This document shows, one piece after another, positions 8,416-17,824 of a DNA stretch of 64,000 nt. Where the stretch lies: NCBI GenBank assembly GCA_018992685.1, contig JACVGT010000021.1, forward strand, positions 62,001-126,000, written 5' to 3'. The stretch comes from Theionarchaea archaeon. Its GTDB lineage: Archaea > Methanobacteriota_B > Thermococci > Methanofastidiosales > SZ-28-30. A program made the translations under genes and the position numbers. The notes under the pieces were generated by a model. It saw only the letters and a program-made list of their open reading frames with translations, ran no database searches and was not told the origin of the DNA. Each line of letters opens with the position of its first letter. Position 1 is the first letter of the stretch.

Positions 8416-9645
8416 ATGACCAAAAGTATTGCGACATCGGGCTTTGTTAAGCCAGGATTTGAGGCTGTGCGGGAAGCTTTCATCGAGAACTTCGAGCGCC
8501 GCAGTGAGCTTGGAGCTGCCTGTTGTATCTACTACCGTGGGGAAAAAGTAGTGGACTTATGGGGCGGAATCCGGAACAAAGCAACGGGCGAACCCTGGCA
8601 GGAGAATACGATGGCCCTTGTCGCCTCGACCACAAAGGGACTTGCCGGTCTATCCATGGCACTCGCTCATTCTCGAGGGTTGTTTGATTACGATGAGCGT
8701 GTCTCGAAGTATTGGCCGGAATTTGCACAGCAAGGGAAGGAATTGACTACAGTTAGGCAACTCCTTTCGCACCAGGCCGGATTGCATGTGTTGGATATGC
8801 CGCCAGAAAAGAACCTGATCGCTGACCTCGACCAGCTCGCAATTGTACTCGCGGGGCAAAAGCCGGAGTGGGAGCCCGGCACGAGACAGGCTTACCATGC
8901 CATCACACTCGGGTTCTATGAAAGCGAGTTGCTTCGCCGGGTAGATCCTAAACACCGCTCTTTAGGGCAGTTCTTCCAAGAGGAAATGGCCATTCCACTG
9001 GGCCTTGATTTCTATATTGGGCTACCTGAAGAGATTCCCAACGCCAGACTTGCAACACTTCACAGGGTTAATTTGGCGAGTGCCTTTTTCACCATGCCCA
9101 TCCAGTTAGCACTCTCAGCTATGAACCCGCGCTCACGGTTTCGCCGATCGTTACTAGGATCGTTGCCAGAAGAGAGAGAGCACATCTATGCCCGGAATCT
9201 AGAGGTACCGGCAGGAGGGGGAGTGGGAACGGCTCGAGCCATTGCTCGAGCGTATGGCGAGTTCGCGACCGGGGGCCGTAACCTCGGATTGCGGGAGGAA
9301 ACACTTCAACAGCTAATGGCGCCCGCAGTCCCCCCACTTCATGGATTCCATGATGAATGCCTCAAAATGGAGATTGTTTTCTCACTTGGTTTCATGAAGC
9401 CAAGTCCTGAGAACGCATTCGCTCATCCGAGCTCCTTCGGAGCCCCGGGAACAGGGGGATCCTTCGGTTTTGCTGATCCTCATGCCGGGATTGGTTACGC
9501 GTACATCCCGAATTTGGTTAAGTTCTACTTGACGGATCCAAGGGAAGAAGCGCTTCGTACAGCAATGTATCGCTCGATTGGCAAGACAGACCCGTACCTC
9601 GAGCACAGAGAGCAATCCAGCACGTGCGGTCAGGGGGATTCGTGA
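8416..9645 (+). CDS. Serine hydrolase, class C beta-lactamase/esterase (EstB-like) family
   Basis: 409-residue cytoplasmic hydrolase of the beta-lactamase-like family; no signal peptide is visible. The catalytic SxxK is STTK in ALVASTTKGLAG near residue 77, followed by the usual LLSHQAGL. The tyrosine motif is probably YHA (RQAYHAIT), and the C-terminal GTGGSFGFADP replaces the KTG region, as in carboxylesterase EstB relatives. AAGGTGA upstream gives a good SD. Arginine is mostly encoded by CGN codons, unlike flanking genes where AGA/AGG dominates, suggesting transfer from another organism, probably bacterial. The stop overlaps the next gene (TGATG). Confidence 0.85.
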   Translation: MTKSIATSGFVKPGFEAVREAFIENFERRSELGAACCIYYRGEKVVDLWGGIRNKATGEPWQENTMALVASTTKGLAGLSMALAHSRGLFDYDERVSKYWPEFAQQGKELTTVRQLLSHQAGLHVLDMPPEKNLIADLDQLAIVLAGQKPEWEPGTRQAYHAITLGFYESELLRRVDPKHRSLGQFFQEEMAIPLGLDFYIGLPEEIPNARLATLHRVNLASAFFTMPIQLALSAMNPRSRFRRSLLGSLPEEREHIYARNLEVPAGGGVGTARAIARAYGEFATGGRNLGLREETLQQLMAPAVPPLHGFHDECLKMEIVFSLGFMKPSPENAFAHPSSFGAPGTGGSFGFADPHAGIGYAYIPNLVKFYLTDPREEALRTAMYRSIGKTDPYLEHREQSSTCGQGDS

Positions 9646-10277
9646 TGGTAGAAACTGCAAGGATATTGCGATTCTTCCTCGTCTGTGGGATTCTCTCTTC
9701 GCTATTGTATGTCAGCACTGATATACTCGCAGGCATGCTGTGGGAAGGCTATGACTTTGCCTCCCAGTCCGCCAGTGAACTGAGCGCTTTAGGTGCTTCC
9801 ACGAGACCCTTCGTGCTTCCGCTTGAACTCACGGCTGACGTTCTTTTGATCGCTTTCGCGCTGGGAGTATGGGTATCAGCCGGTCGGAATCGCGCTCTGC
9901 GAGTGACTGGAGGCCTGCTGGCTGCAAACGCGGTCACGGCCCTGGTGGCAGTTGCATTCTTTCCGGTGCACCCCGGCGAGGCCATGACAGCGTCTGCCAA
10001 TACCATGAACGTAGTTCTCATGGGTCTGAGCGTACTCTTCCTTCTAGTAGCCATGGGATTCGGAGCTGCTGCATGCCAAAATTGGTTCCGCTTCTACTCG
10101 ATCGGGACATTTCTGGTATTCCTTGTAGAAGACATTTTGGCAACAATGGGCGCTCCGCGAGCCATTAGAGGACAATCGGGGCCGTTGGTGGGGATACAGG
10201 AGCGCACTATGATCTATGGTTGTCTGTTGTGGATCGTGGTGCTGGCAATTGTCCTCTTACGCGCGGAAAAGAAATAA
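9645..10277 (+). CDS. DUF998 family membrane protein
   Basis: 210-residue protein with about six hydrophobic helices, of the DUF998 family (function unknown). Family features are the first helix followed by YDFASQSASELSALGA and a later FFPVHPGE loop. The ATG overlaps the stop of the serine hydrolase, with AGGGGG just upstream as SD, so the two are co-translated. It shares the CGN-rich arginine codons of its neighbour and probably arrived with it. The open frame extends to 9624, but the SD fits 9645. Confidence 0.8.
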   Translation: MVETARILRFFLVCGILSSLLYVSTDILAGMLWEGYDFASQSASELSALGASTRPFVLPLELTADVLLIAFALGVWVSAGRNRALRVTGGLLAANAVTALVAVAFFPVHPGEAMTASANTMNVVLMGLSVLFLLVAMGFGAAACQNWFRFYSIGTFLVFLVEDILATMGAPRAIRGQSGPLVGIQERTMIYGCLLWIVVLAIVLLRAEKK

Positions 10278-10398
10278 TTAATTCCGTTTATTCGTGAATG
10301 AAGTAAGAAAGTGTCTCGTGAAGCTGGGACGAATAAAAAGTACCAAATCTAAAAACAAAGAAAGAATATAGTACTATAGATTCAAACAAGTCATTTTA

Positions 10399-10470
10399 TG
10401 CCCCTGTCGGGATTCGAACCCGAGTCACAGGCTCCGCAGGCCCGTATTATATCCACTAAACTACAGGGGC
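10399..10470 (-). tRNA. tRNA-Arg (anticodon GCG)
   Basis: On the minus strand the acceptor arms GCCCCTG and CAGGGGC pair fully, the anticodon arm is CGGGC-CTGCGGA-GCCTG, giving anticodon GCG (codons CGC/CGT), and the T arm is TCGGG-TTCGAAT-CCCGA. The D arm is weak (one mismatch). The discriminator base is A and CCA is not encoded. A TATA-like CTTTTATT lies about 26 bases upstream (10492-10500). No intron. Confidence 0.93.
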
Positions 10471-10724
10471 TACTACTCATTGTGAGAGTGTGAATAAAAG
10501 GTTTCCCCCTGCACTCTTCTTTTCTCCATCCAAGTCCTCCAACCTTTCTCATACAATGAGGTCCAAGGAGTCTTTCCACCGCCAAGAATGATCCCCACAT
10601 GGCTTTCCGTTGGAACCCCCGAACTAGGCAACCTTCTGCTTGGCTTTGGATAACAACAGGGGCACATTGAAATGTTGAGCCAGCCCACAAAAAGACTTAA
10701 GTATCGAGAGGAGGTGGACAATTC

Positions 10725-10934
10725 ATGCTAGAAAACCTCAGCAAGAATGGAGGAGGGAAAAGGGTGCTGAGAGTGACATATGTCATTCTCTTGTTGGCTC
10801 CTGTGGGAATTCCCTATCTTTTCAAAGAACAACTTCCCGGATCATGGTACAATTGGACAATTTTCGGGATGTGTCTTGCGATTCTGGCTTTCACTTTCGC
10901 CCAGATGGCCTACATTATTGTCCGGAACCCATAG
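10725..10934 (+). CDS. Small two-helix membrane protein
   Basis: 69 residues with a charged N-terminus and two hydrophobic segments (VTYVILLLAPVGIPYLF and WTIFGMCLAILAFTFAQMAY). No family recognised. The start is supported by a strong SD, GGAGGTG at 10710-10716, eight bases before the ATG. It stands alone between tRNA-Arg and the convergent nob1 gene. Confidence 0.65.
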   Translation: MLENLSKNGGGKRVLRVTYVILLLAPVGIPYLFKEQLPGSWYNWTIFGMCLAILAFTFAQMAYIIVRNP

Positions 10935-10956
10935 TCATTTGCTACTTTTTCCTTGC

Positions 10957-11466
10957 TCATTCCCCACTTGCTTTTTCCCTCTTGCGACATCCGGTCATTT
11001 GCGATTTTCTCTGGATACTCCTTCTTCGGATCACCCGATTTCCACAGAAGGGACATTCCGTGAGAGCGTGCCCGAATTTCCGTCCACATCCTACACACAC
11101 AAACTCCCACCGGAATATCTCCTCAATCCCCTTAACTCCTGCAGACTCGTATGGTACATCAAGAACTTCGCACACGTTTTGTATCCCATAGTCCCCGCTG
11201 ACCACACATCCATCCAGATCCAGTGCCAGTGCCACTACCTTCACATCTGTAGCACTCAAGGTGTCTTTCGTTTTCCCAACTGCACATTCAACCTCACTGA
11301 CTGCCTCTTCTGATGGCTCCTCAATCTGCAGTTTCCCTGATGCAATCAGTGATTCCATGGTAAATTCTGATGAATAATCTCTGATCTCCTGGATGACTTC
11401 AGGAACAGTATACCCATTATCCACAAATCCCGAGATGATGGCTGATGCATCCAGAATGTATTTCAT
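10957..11466 (-). CDS. nob1: rRNA maturation endonuclease Nob1
   Basis: 169-residue PIN-domain endonuclease that in Archaea cleaves the 3' end of pre-16S rRNA. The PIN domain opens with YILDASAIISGF (first catalytic Asp) and contains LSATDVKVVALAL and GDYGIQN with further acidic residues; the C-terminal zinc ribbon shows CVGCGRKF and CPFCGNRV. The open frame extends upstream, but ATG 11466 starts the PIN fold and overlaps the end of nadK (ATGA), so the two are one operon. Confidence 0.92.
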   Translation of the reverse strand: MKYILDASAIISGFVDNGYTVPEVIQEIRDYSSEFTMESLIASGKLQIEEPSEEAVSEVECAVGKTKDTLSATDVKVVALALDLDGCVVSGDYGIQNVCEVLDVPYESAGVKGIEEIFRWEFVCVGCGRKFGHALTECPFCGNRVIRRRSIQRKSQMTGCRKREKASGE

Positions 11467-12194
11467 AATTTCTTTTTCCTCCAGAATATGGCACAATTGC
11501 TCGATTTTCTTACTGTGATCTGGTCCCCCACGGAAAGAGAAGATAATGCAAATCCATCCAATGTCATGTGACACGGCTTGTCCACAGCCGTAATCACAAC
11601 CTCCCAATCATGAGGAATGACCCGGGGGATAAAGGACAAGTCCAGAGGACAGATTGGAGTAATACACAGGACAGGACAGCCCTCTTCAATCCGAGGACCC
11701 CCTGCAGCAAGAGAGTAGGCTGTGGATCCCGTGGGTGTTGTGACAATAATCCCATCACCCAGGATTTCGTCAACGTGGTTCCCATACGCAACTCTGAATC
11801 GAGCCACCTTGTCCGGAATCTTGGCCCTCACTACCACTTCATTTAGAGCCTCCCCTGCTCCAGGAACTTCAATCTTCATCAGCCGGCTGACTTCATGGCT
11901 CTTCAATATATCCTGCATGCATGATACTTCGTCAGGAGAAATCTCACAGAGATGGCCATGTCTACCCACCTTTACTGCCAGAATGGGGAATGAATATTTC
12001 CTTACAGTCCGTAGAATGGTGCCGTCCCCCCCAATAACCATGAGAACGTCCACTTCCCGAATGGGATCGCCCTTGAAGAAAGGGAGTAAATCTGAATCAT
12101 AGAACAGATCATGGTGAGAGAATCGATCTGTAATCTCCTTTGCCAATTGGATAGCTTCTTCTCTATCTGTCCTTGAAACCAGGCCAATTCTCAT
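11463..12194 (-). CDS. nadK: NAD kinase
   Basis: 243 residues; phosphorylates NAD to NADP using ATP or polyphosphate. Family motifs are GGDGT at residues 55-59, the NE motif in ALNEVVV and TPTGSTAYSLAAGGP. The usual GxxGFL strand reads GRHGHL, a mild deviation. The ATG lies about 24 bases downstream of a TATA element on the minus strand, so translation is probably leaderless. It is followed by overlapping nob1 and shares its promoter element with the divergent metallo-beta-lactamase gene. Confidence 0.93.
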   Translation of the reverse strand: MRIGLVSRTDREEAIQLAKEITDRFSHHDLFYDSDLLPFFKGDPIREVDVLMVIGGDGTILRTVRKYSFPILAVKVGRHGHLCEISPDEVSCMQDILKSHEVSRLMKIEVPGAGEALNEVVVRAKIPDKVARFRVAYGNHVDEILGDGIIVTTPTGSTAYSLAAGGPRIEEGCPVLCITPICPLDLSFIPRVIPHDWEVVITAVDKPCHMTLDGFALSSLSVGDQITVRKSSNCAIFWRKKKL

Positions 12195-12212
12195 GCAAAA
12201 CTCTGGAAATTT

Positions 12213-12222
12213 TCATATATAA
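12213..12222. promoter_or_regulatory. Shared bidirectional TATA element
   Basis: TCATATATAA reads as a TATA box on both strands (TTATATATGA on the minus strand). It is about 24 bases from the nadK start to the left and about 27 from a start site near 12245 for the gene to the right. Confidence 0.5.
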
Positions 12223-12280
12223 GGTTTTGGAATTGTCACCAGTGCTGCGAAACGCACATTTTCTGGGAGAGGATTCCGTG

Positions 12281-13102
12281 ATGAACGGAAACCTTTATCA
12301 ACCCCACGGTCTTTCATACTGCATGATCGAGATCGAGTCGCATGACGATGTTCACCGCATTAGTATGAGTATTTCTTTTTTTGGGAAACAGATTTTCCCC
12401 ATAAATGCATACATCATCAACGATTTGCTCATTGATACGGGTGCTGCCAATCTGTCAAAAGATTTCCTTGACACCATCAAGGAATTCACCATACAGGACG
12501 TGGTCAATACCCATGCTCATCCCGATCATACTGGATCGAATTCGGCCTTTCCCTTTGTTTATGTGCATCCTGAAGGTGCTGACCGGCTGAGATGTCCTCA
12601 GCTAGAAATGCAAATTCAGAAGTTCTTGTATGGACTTCCTGAGCCCTCCAATCCCAAGGAGGTTCCTCCTGTCCTCAAGACGGGTGAGTACACCTTTGAC
12701 GTACTCCACACGCCAGGACATTCCCCGGATCACATTTCACTGTATGAATCCCACAAGAAGTGGGCATTCACAGGGGATCTCCTCCTGTGGGGTCCCACTA
12801 GGGAAGTATTCGTCGATGTGAAAATTTATGATGCCATTGAGTCTCTGGAACGCCTTGCCGATCTAGATATCGACATTTTGTTCCCTGGTCACGGCCCCCC
12901 TTTTGGGCATCCCAAGGAAGCCCTTTCAAAGCAGGTGAGAACTCTGAAGGACTTTGGGGTGCAGGTGAAAGAACTTCACGAGAGAGGATGGAATGCAGAG
13001 GAAATTCGTAATCATCTGTTTGGAAGAGAGCGGATGTATGTGTATTTGTGTGGAGGCAAATTCTCTGCTCTAAACCTGATTAGAAGCTATCTTGAAGGGT
13101 AA
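12281..13102 (+). CDS. Metallo-beta-lactamase fold hydrolase
   Basis: About 273 residues, glyoxalase II-like. Zinc ligands are in THAHPDHTG (near residue 78), HTPGHSPDH, FTGD and PGHG. A C-terminal helical segment after the core resembles the substrate domain of thioester hydrolases of this superfamily; substrate unknown. Start candidates are the upstream TTG 12173, ATG 12281 and ATG 12323. I prefer 12281: it has GGGAGAGGA as SD seven bases before it and the TATA box leaves room for a 35-base leader. It is divergent from nadK. Confidence 0.85.
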   Translation: MNGNLYQPHGLSYCMIEIESHDDVHRISMSISFFGKQIFPINAYIINDLLIDTGAANLSKDFLDTIKEFTIQDVVNTHAHPDHTGSNSAFPFVYVHPEGADRLRCPQLEMQIQKFLYGLPEPSNPKEVPPVLKTGEYTFDVLHTPGHSPDHISLYESHKKWAFTGDLLLWGPTREVFVDVKIYDAIESLERLADLDIDILFPGHGPPFGHPKEALSKQVRTLKDFGVQVKELHERGWNAEEIRNHLFGRERMYVYLCGGKFSALNLIRSYLEG

Positions 13103-13156
13103 TTTCACCCCAGGATTCTTCCATTAGAATACGTTGAATCGTCGGCTCGCGGACCT

Positions 13157-14347
13157 TTACTGAACAATCTGCAGAGGAATGGGAATGACTGTCAGGACAA
13201 AGACGGTCAGTGCTGCAAGGGCCAGAACCTTGTTGGATCCACTGATTGGCTGCAATTCATTCATGGCCCCACCGGAGCCTGCCCGCATAATCACAAAATA
13301 CAGGAGCAAAGCCCAGACAAACCACCCTTCCCACACGAACAGAGGATTGTAGTAGGGGAATCCCAAGACCACCATGACGCCGATTAACATGTGCGATACT
13401 ATTCTATGCACCTTCTCTCCCAAGATTGCACGCGCAATGTGACCTCCGTCCAGCTGTCCAATAGGGATCAAATTCACCGAGGTTACCAAGAGGGCAGCCC
13501 AGGCTGCAATCCCCACGGGATGCAGAACCACCCCATAGCCTTCTGGAATGTTCAACAACAGAGTTGCCAGAAAGTCAGTCAGCAATGATTGACCGAAGTA
13601 TATCATCACTCCTCCTTCGACTGAAGGCTCCAGATGTGGCACCACATACGACAGCTTCAGCCCAAGAATGAAGAGAGGAACTGCCACCAGAAACCCACAC
13701 AACGGGCCTGATGCTCCAAGCTGAATCATTGAATCACTGTTTGGCATGGGTGACCTGGATTTTATGACAGCCCCCATGGTCCCGATTATGAAGAAAGGCA
13801 TGGGGATGAAATATGGCCAGGTGGCATCCACTCCATTCCTGCTGGACGCATACTTGTGTCCCATCTCATGGGTTCCCAGGATAAACATGATGGCCGCGGA
13901 AAAACTCACTGCTCCCATCCACACATTGCTCATCAATCCCTCCCGTACCATGCTCTGGGAAAGAGAGTACCCTGCAAAGAGCGTAGAAGCAATGGTAGCC
14001 ACAAGGAGCACAATATTCCACATGACGTTAGGAGAGCCCTGCTTCACTTTTTCTGCAAGAATGAGGAAGTCCTGGTCACCTTTCTTCCTCAAGAAAGGAT
14101 AGTACCCCTGGGACTCAAATTCCCTCTGTATCGTCCCAAAATCATATGCAGAGGGCTGCACCTTAAATATTATCACAGAGTCCTCTACTTTGTACTCTGC
14201 ATAGGTAAAGTACGTTGAAACCAGCCTTTCGATTTTTTCCATATTTATCCCTTTGAATAACAGGGGTGATCTGCACCTGGGGCACTCCCATAATTCATCT
14301 TCCGTCACCTGGGAAAACCCACATTGGGGACACTTGTAAATTCGCAT
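13157..14347 (-). CDS. Site-2 protease family (M50) membrane peptidase with N-terminal zinc ribbon
   Basis: 396-residue intramembrane metalloprotease. A small zinc ribbon (CPQCG at residue 6, CPRC at 22) precedes a soluble domain of about 75 residues and then about seven membrane helices. The catalytic motif HEMGH is at 160-164 and the third ligand lies in NLIPIGQLDGGH. It probably cleaves membrane-bound regulators or signal peptides; the target is unknown. CTTTAAAAGG about 27 bases upstream acts as TATA box, giving a leaderless start. Confidence 0.9.
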   Translation of the reverse strand: MRIYKCPQCGFSQVTEDELWECPRCRSPLLFKGINMEKIERLVSTYFTYAEYKVEDSVIIFKVQPSAYDFGTIQREFESQGYYPFLRKKGDQDFLILAEKVKQGSPNVMWNIVLLVATIASTLFAGYSLSQSMVREGLMSNVWMGAVSFSAAIMFILGTHEMGHKYASSRNGVDATWPYFIPMPFFIIGTMGAVIKSRSPMPNSDSMIQLGASGPLCGFLVAVPLFILGLKLSYVVPHLEPSVEGGVMIYFGQSLLTDFLATLLLNIPEGYGVVLHPVGIAAWAALLVTSVNLIPIGQLDGGHIARAILGEKVHRIVSHMLIGVMVVLGFPYYNPLFVWEGWFVWALLLYFVIMRAGSGGAMNELQPISGSNKVLALAALTVFVLTVIPIPLQIVQ

Positions 14348-14467
14348 GTCGGTTGTTTGAAAGGGAGCCTTTTAAAGATTGGCAAGAAGGAAGGAAAACA
14401 ATATTCCGCAGTCACTCCTCCTGAAGTTGATGCAATACCTTTTTAGTACACGTTCTCAGATTACAGT

Positions 14468-16393
14468 ATGAACCACTGCTTCCCATACCCGGAGATGCGC
14501 CTGCACCAGGAAGAACTGATTCATCTCATGCTGGAACATGTATCACTGGGCAGAAATGTGTTATTTGAGGCAGCCACGGGGTTTGGGAAGACGATTTGTG
14601 TCCTGTCGTCTCTGCTTCCTGTAGCTGATGCAGCCGGGAAGAAGATTGTGTATTGCTGTCGGACTCACAAGCAAATGGACAGAGTCATCGATGAATTGAA
14701 TGCTATTTCCCCGAATCATCCCGCATCTGGCATCTCACTGAGGGGAAGGCGGGACATGTGCCTGCATCCCACCGTGAAGAACCATGCGATGGATACAGCA
14801 TCTGCTCTCTATCTGTGCAAACTGCTGAGAAGCCTTGAGCGATGCGAGTACCATCTGAAATTCAAAGAGAAGCAGGAACAGGTTTACGAAATGGAAATAG
14901 CCCTTTCAAGGCGACCTTCGTACTCTTCTGAGATTCTGGATATCTGTATGGAAGCAGGAATTTGTCCCTATGACTTCATAAAAGAGGTGGCAAAGAATGT
15001 AGACGTGGTGGCCTGTTCCTACATGTACCTGTTTCACCCCCCCATACGCGAGAATTTTCTGGAGATTGTAGGGTGCCACCTCGAGGACATGATTGTGGTT
15101 CTGGATGAAGCGCATAACCTTCCTGATCTGTCTATACGGCTGGGATCGGACATACTGAGTACCATCTCCTTACAAGCAGCGCAGAAAGAGGCTGAAGAGT
15201 ATGAGGAACCAGATATTCTTTTCATTCTGCAAATCGTGGAACAGGTCATTGAACAGTTGGCTCAGAAATATGAACTGAACCAGGAAGATGAGGTCATTCT
15301 GAGTTATGTGGAACTGATGAATAGACTTCCGGGAGGAGAACACAAACTCCTGGAACTGTTCCGGTACATGAGAAAAGTGGGGGAAGAGGTCCAGAAAGAC
15401 AGGCTCAAGAAGGGCAGACCTCCCCGTTCCTACATTCACGGATGTGCCTTCTTTTTGATTAACTGGCTCAATGTCAAAGAAAGGGAAGACTACTGCTATT
15501 TGATCAAGCGGTTCTATACCCGCAGAGGGCATCCTGCATTCAGGCTGGAAATTGTCGATTTAGACCCCCGGAATATCTGCACTCAAGTCCTGAGCAATGT
15601 ACATGCATCTGTTTCTATGTCAGGTACTCTCACTCCCTTACATGCTTTTGCAGAGGTGGTAGGGTTAACCAATTATGAATCCAGGACATTCCCCACTCCC
15701 TTTCATCCTTCCAATATATTCGTGGCAGCTGTCCGGGGAGTAACAACCAAGGGCAACTTTCGCAGTCAGGAAATGTATCGAAAGCTGACAGTGGCCGCCA
15801 GTGAGGTCATTGATAACACGCCGAAGAATGTGGGAATCTTTGCTGCATCATACGAGGTTTTGAATGGGCTTCTCTCTGCAGGATTGAAATTGATATCCTC
15901 GAAACCATTGTTTATCGAGCGGAGAGAGTATACCTCCGGGCAGAATGATGAGCTTGTTGAATCCTTCAAGGAATGTTCTCACGAACATGGTGCTGTCTTG
16001 CTGGGGGTCATGGGGGGGAGAAATGCAGAGGGAGAAGACTTCCCTGGAGATCAGATGAATGCAGTGGTATTGGTAGGCGTCCCCTATGCGCAGCCCACGC
16101 CCCGTGTTGAGGCTCAGATACGGTACTACACCCAGGTCTTCCCCAACAAAGGGAAGTATTATGGATATTTCTTGCCCGCCCACCGGAAACTGAGCCAGGG
16201 AGCGGGGAGAGCACTTCGAATGGTCACTGATCGGGCAGCCATCGTGTTCCTGGACGAAAGGGTTATCCAGCCCTTTGTGAGAAAAGACATTGCCCAGTGG
16301 ATGCGGAGTGAAATGAAGATGCTTGAAGGCAACGAAGACCTCCTGGGAAGAATGATTGACCGATTCTTCAGGGGGACTGATGAGTCCCTGTGA
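14468..16393 (+). CDS. XPD/Rad3-like iron-sulfur DNA helicase
   Basis: 641-residue superfamily 2 helicase, 5'-3' type, used in DNA repair. Walker A is AATGFGKT near residues 35-42, the DEAH box is VVLDEAH near 212, and four cysteines between them (C98 in RRDMC, C117, C126, and C160 or C166 in CMEAGICPYDF) fit the 4Fe-4S domain. The C-terminal motor shows GRNAEGEDFPG (motif V) and QGAGRALR (motif VI). Length agrees with archaeal XPD. No SD precedes the ATG; probably leaderless. Confidence 0.88.
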   Translation: MNHCFPYPEMRLHQEELIHLMLEHVSLGRNVLFEAATGFGKTICVLSSLLPVADAAGKKIVYCCRTHKQMDRVIDELNAISPNHPASGISLRGRRDMCLHPTVKNHAMDTASALYLCKLLRSLERCEYHLKFKEKQEQVYEMEIALSRRPSYSSEILDICMEAGICPYDFIKEVAKNVDVVACSYMYLFHPPIRENFLEIVGCHLEDMIVVLDEAHNLPDLSIRLGSDILSTISLQAAQKEAEEYEEPDILFILQIVEQVIEQLAQKYELNQEDEVILSYVELMNRLPGGEHKLLELFRYMRKVGEEVQKDRLKKGRPPRSYIHGCAFFLINWLNVKEREDYCYLIKRFYTRRGHPAFRLEIVDLDPRNICTQVLSNVHASVSMSGTLTPLHAFAEVVGLTNYESRTFPTPFHPSNIFVAAVRGVTTKGNFRSQEMYRKLTVAASEVIDNTPKNVGIFAASYEVLNGLLSAGLKLISSKPLFIERREYTSGQNDELVESFKECSHEHGAVLLGVMGGRNAEGEDFPGDQMNAVVLVGVPYAQPTPRVEAQIRYYTQVFPNKGKYYGYFLPAHRKLSQGAGRALRMVTDRAAIVFLDERVIQPFVRKDIAQWMRSEMKMLEGNEDLLGRMIDRFFRGTDESL

Positions 16394-16407
16394 GAGTACC
16401 CAGAGGA

Positions 16408-17793
16408 CTAGTACTGGAGTGAGAAGGCCCCGGGGTTCAATATGCACCGTGGATCAAGCGCTTTTTTTATCCTCTCCAGTGTATCCCTGAATTGGGGAGT
16501 CATGTCCAGGTACGGATACCAGGCAATTCCCGTCCAGTAGGGAACTCCCCCGTACTCCCAGATATCCTTCTTCTTTTCGTCCCACATGTTCCGTATGAGT
16601 TCTAGGGACTTCTGGTCATTTTCCTTCCCGTAAACATGGCCCACGAAAGAGACACAGTTATTCAGAGCAGGCATGGCACATATCAACCCAAATAACCCTT
16701 TTTTCTCGATTTCGTATTTCTTGAAAGTGGCTTTCAATTCCTCCACAATTTCAGGGATTCGGTACGTTTCCAGACAGTGGCAGGTGGCATTCCACATGCC
16801 ATATTTAAAGAGCGGGGTAATCATCTCAAATTTAGAATTCCAGTACACCTTGGGAAACATGTCCCCCAAATCCTTTCCGTTGTGTTTTTGAGCTATATTC
16901 TGGCACAGTGCCTGCTTGGCTGCTGAAATATCTGCCGAAGGCTCTTCCAGGATAACCACAAACAGTGCTTCAATGTCAGGGAATAAATCTGCCATTTCCT
17001 CAATGACTCCTCTGATGGATGCTTTATCACATACCATCGTCATGTCCTCGGCAATCATCAATTTTTGGATGTCATAGAAGGCGCCTGTGGCATCCTCAAT
17101 GTTCGAGAACCCGAATGCACAATATGCAATACTTTCAGGGTACGGATAGATTCGCACGGTAATGTCATATTTCACCCCCAACAGGGAATGATCACCACAG
17201 AATAGCCCTGTTAAATCTGCGGTACAGGTAAACCTATTGAAGGGACGGGCATGAGGGTTGATTCGAGACCCCGTTTCCAGGATGTCTCCTTCGGGCAAGA
17301 CCACCGTGATGCTGGTCACTCCCTGGGGAGCCTGACCCCATTTGGCTGACGCCAGCCCAATAGAATTTGACGATACAGACCCTCCGATGGTTGCTGAATG
17401 ACCGGAGTAAGGTCCTCTGAATCCTGGTTTGAACCCTTTCTGTTTCAGCTCATAGAGAAGGTTTCCCCAGGTACATCCTGCACCTACAGTGGCCGTCATG
17501 TTATCGGGAGTTATAACTACCTGGTTAATTCCCGTCATGTCCAGCATGATTCCTCCCCTTTGGGGAAGACATGCACCTCCCATGCCACAACGGCCCCCTG
17601 CAGCAATGACAGGGGTTCCTGTCTGATTGGCAAGCTTGAGAATATCTGCTATGTGCTGGGCAGTTAGGGGTCTCACCACGAAATCAGGTTTGAGCGTCTG
17701 TATGAGAGACGCATCCCTAGAGTAAGAGAGTAACACAGTATCCCTATCAGTAGCATTGGATTCTCCCACAATGTTCTGGAGTCTGGAAAGCAT
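16408..17793 (-). CDS. FAD-binding oxidoreductase, GlcD/D-lactate dehydrogenase family
   Basis: 461 residues. The N-terminal PCMH-type FAD domain shows VRPLTAQHIADILKLA, GGRCGMGGACLP and GPYSGHSATIGGSVSSNS; the C-terminal domain ends with PRCILNPGAF, the hallmark of glycolate/lactate oxidases of the vanillyl-alcohol oxidase superfamily. It probably oxidises a 2-hydroxy acid and passes electrons to a separate partner; no Fe-S subunit lies beside it. A TATA-like TTTATAAC about 25 bases upstream (17813-17824) supports the leaderless ATG at 17793. It is convergent with the helicase. Confidence 0.85.
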   Translation of the reverse strand: MLSRLQNIVGESNATDRDTVLLSYSRDASLIQTLKPDFVVRPLTAQHIADILKLANQTGTPVIAAGGRCGMGGACLPQRGGIMLDMTGINQVVITPDNMTATVGAGCTWGNLLYELKQKGFKPGFRGPYSGHSATIGGSVSSNSIGLASAKWGQAPQGVTSITVVLPEGDILETGSRINPHARPFNRFTCTADLTGLFCGDHSLLGVKYDITVRIYPYPESIAYCAFGFSNIEDATGAFYDIQKLMIAEDMTMVCDKASIRGVIEEMADLFPDIEALFVVILEEPSADISAAKQALCQNIAQKHNGKDLGDMFPKVYWNSKFEMITPLFKYGMWNATCHCLETYRIPEIVEELKATFKKYEIEKKGLFGLICAMPALNNCVSFVGHVYGKENDQKSLELIRNMWDEKKKDIWEYGGVPYWTGIAWYPYLDMTPQFRDTLERIKKALDPRCILNPGAFSLQY

Positions 17794-17812
17794 ACTATGC
17801 GGGTGGTATGAC

Positions 17813-17824
17813 GTTATAAATAAC
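17813..17824 (-). promoter_or_regulatory. TATA box of GlcD-like gene
   Basis: On the minus strand GTTATTTATAAC is centred 25 bases before the ATG at 17793. Confidence 0.5.

Noticed and set aside
10473..10721. 82-codon minus-strand frame between tRNA-Arg and the small membrane protein
   Set aside because: Overlaps the tRNA promoter, no start signal, no recognisable features.
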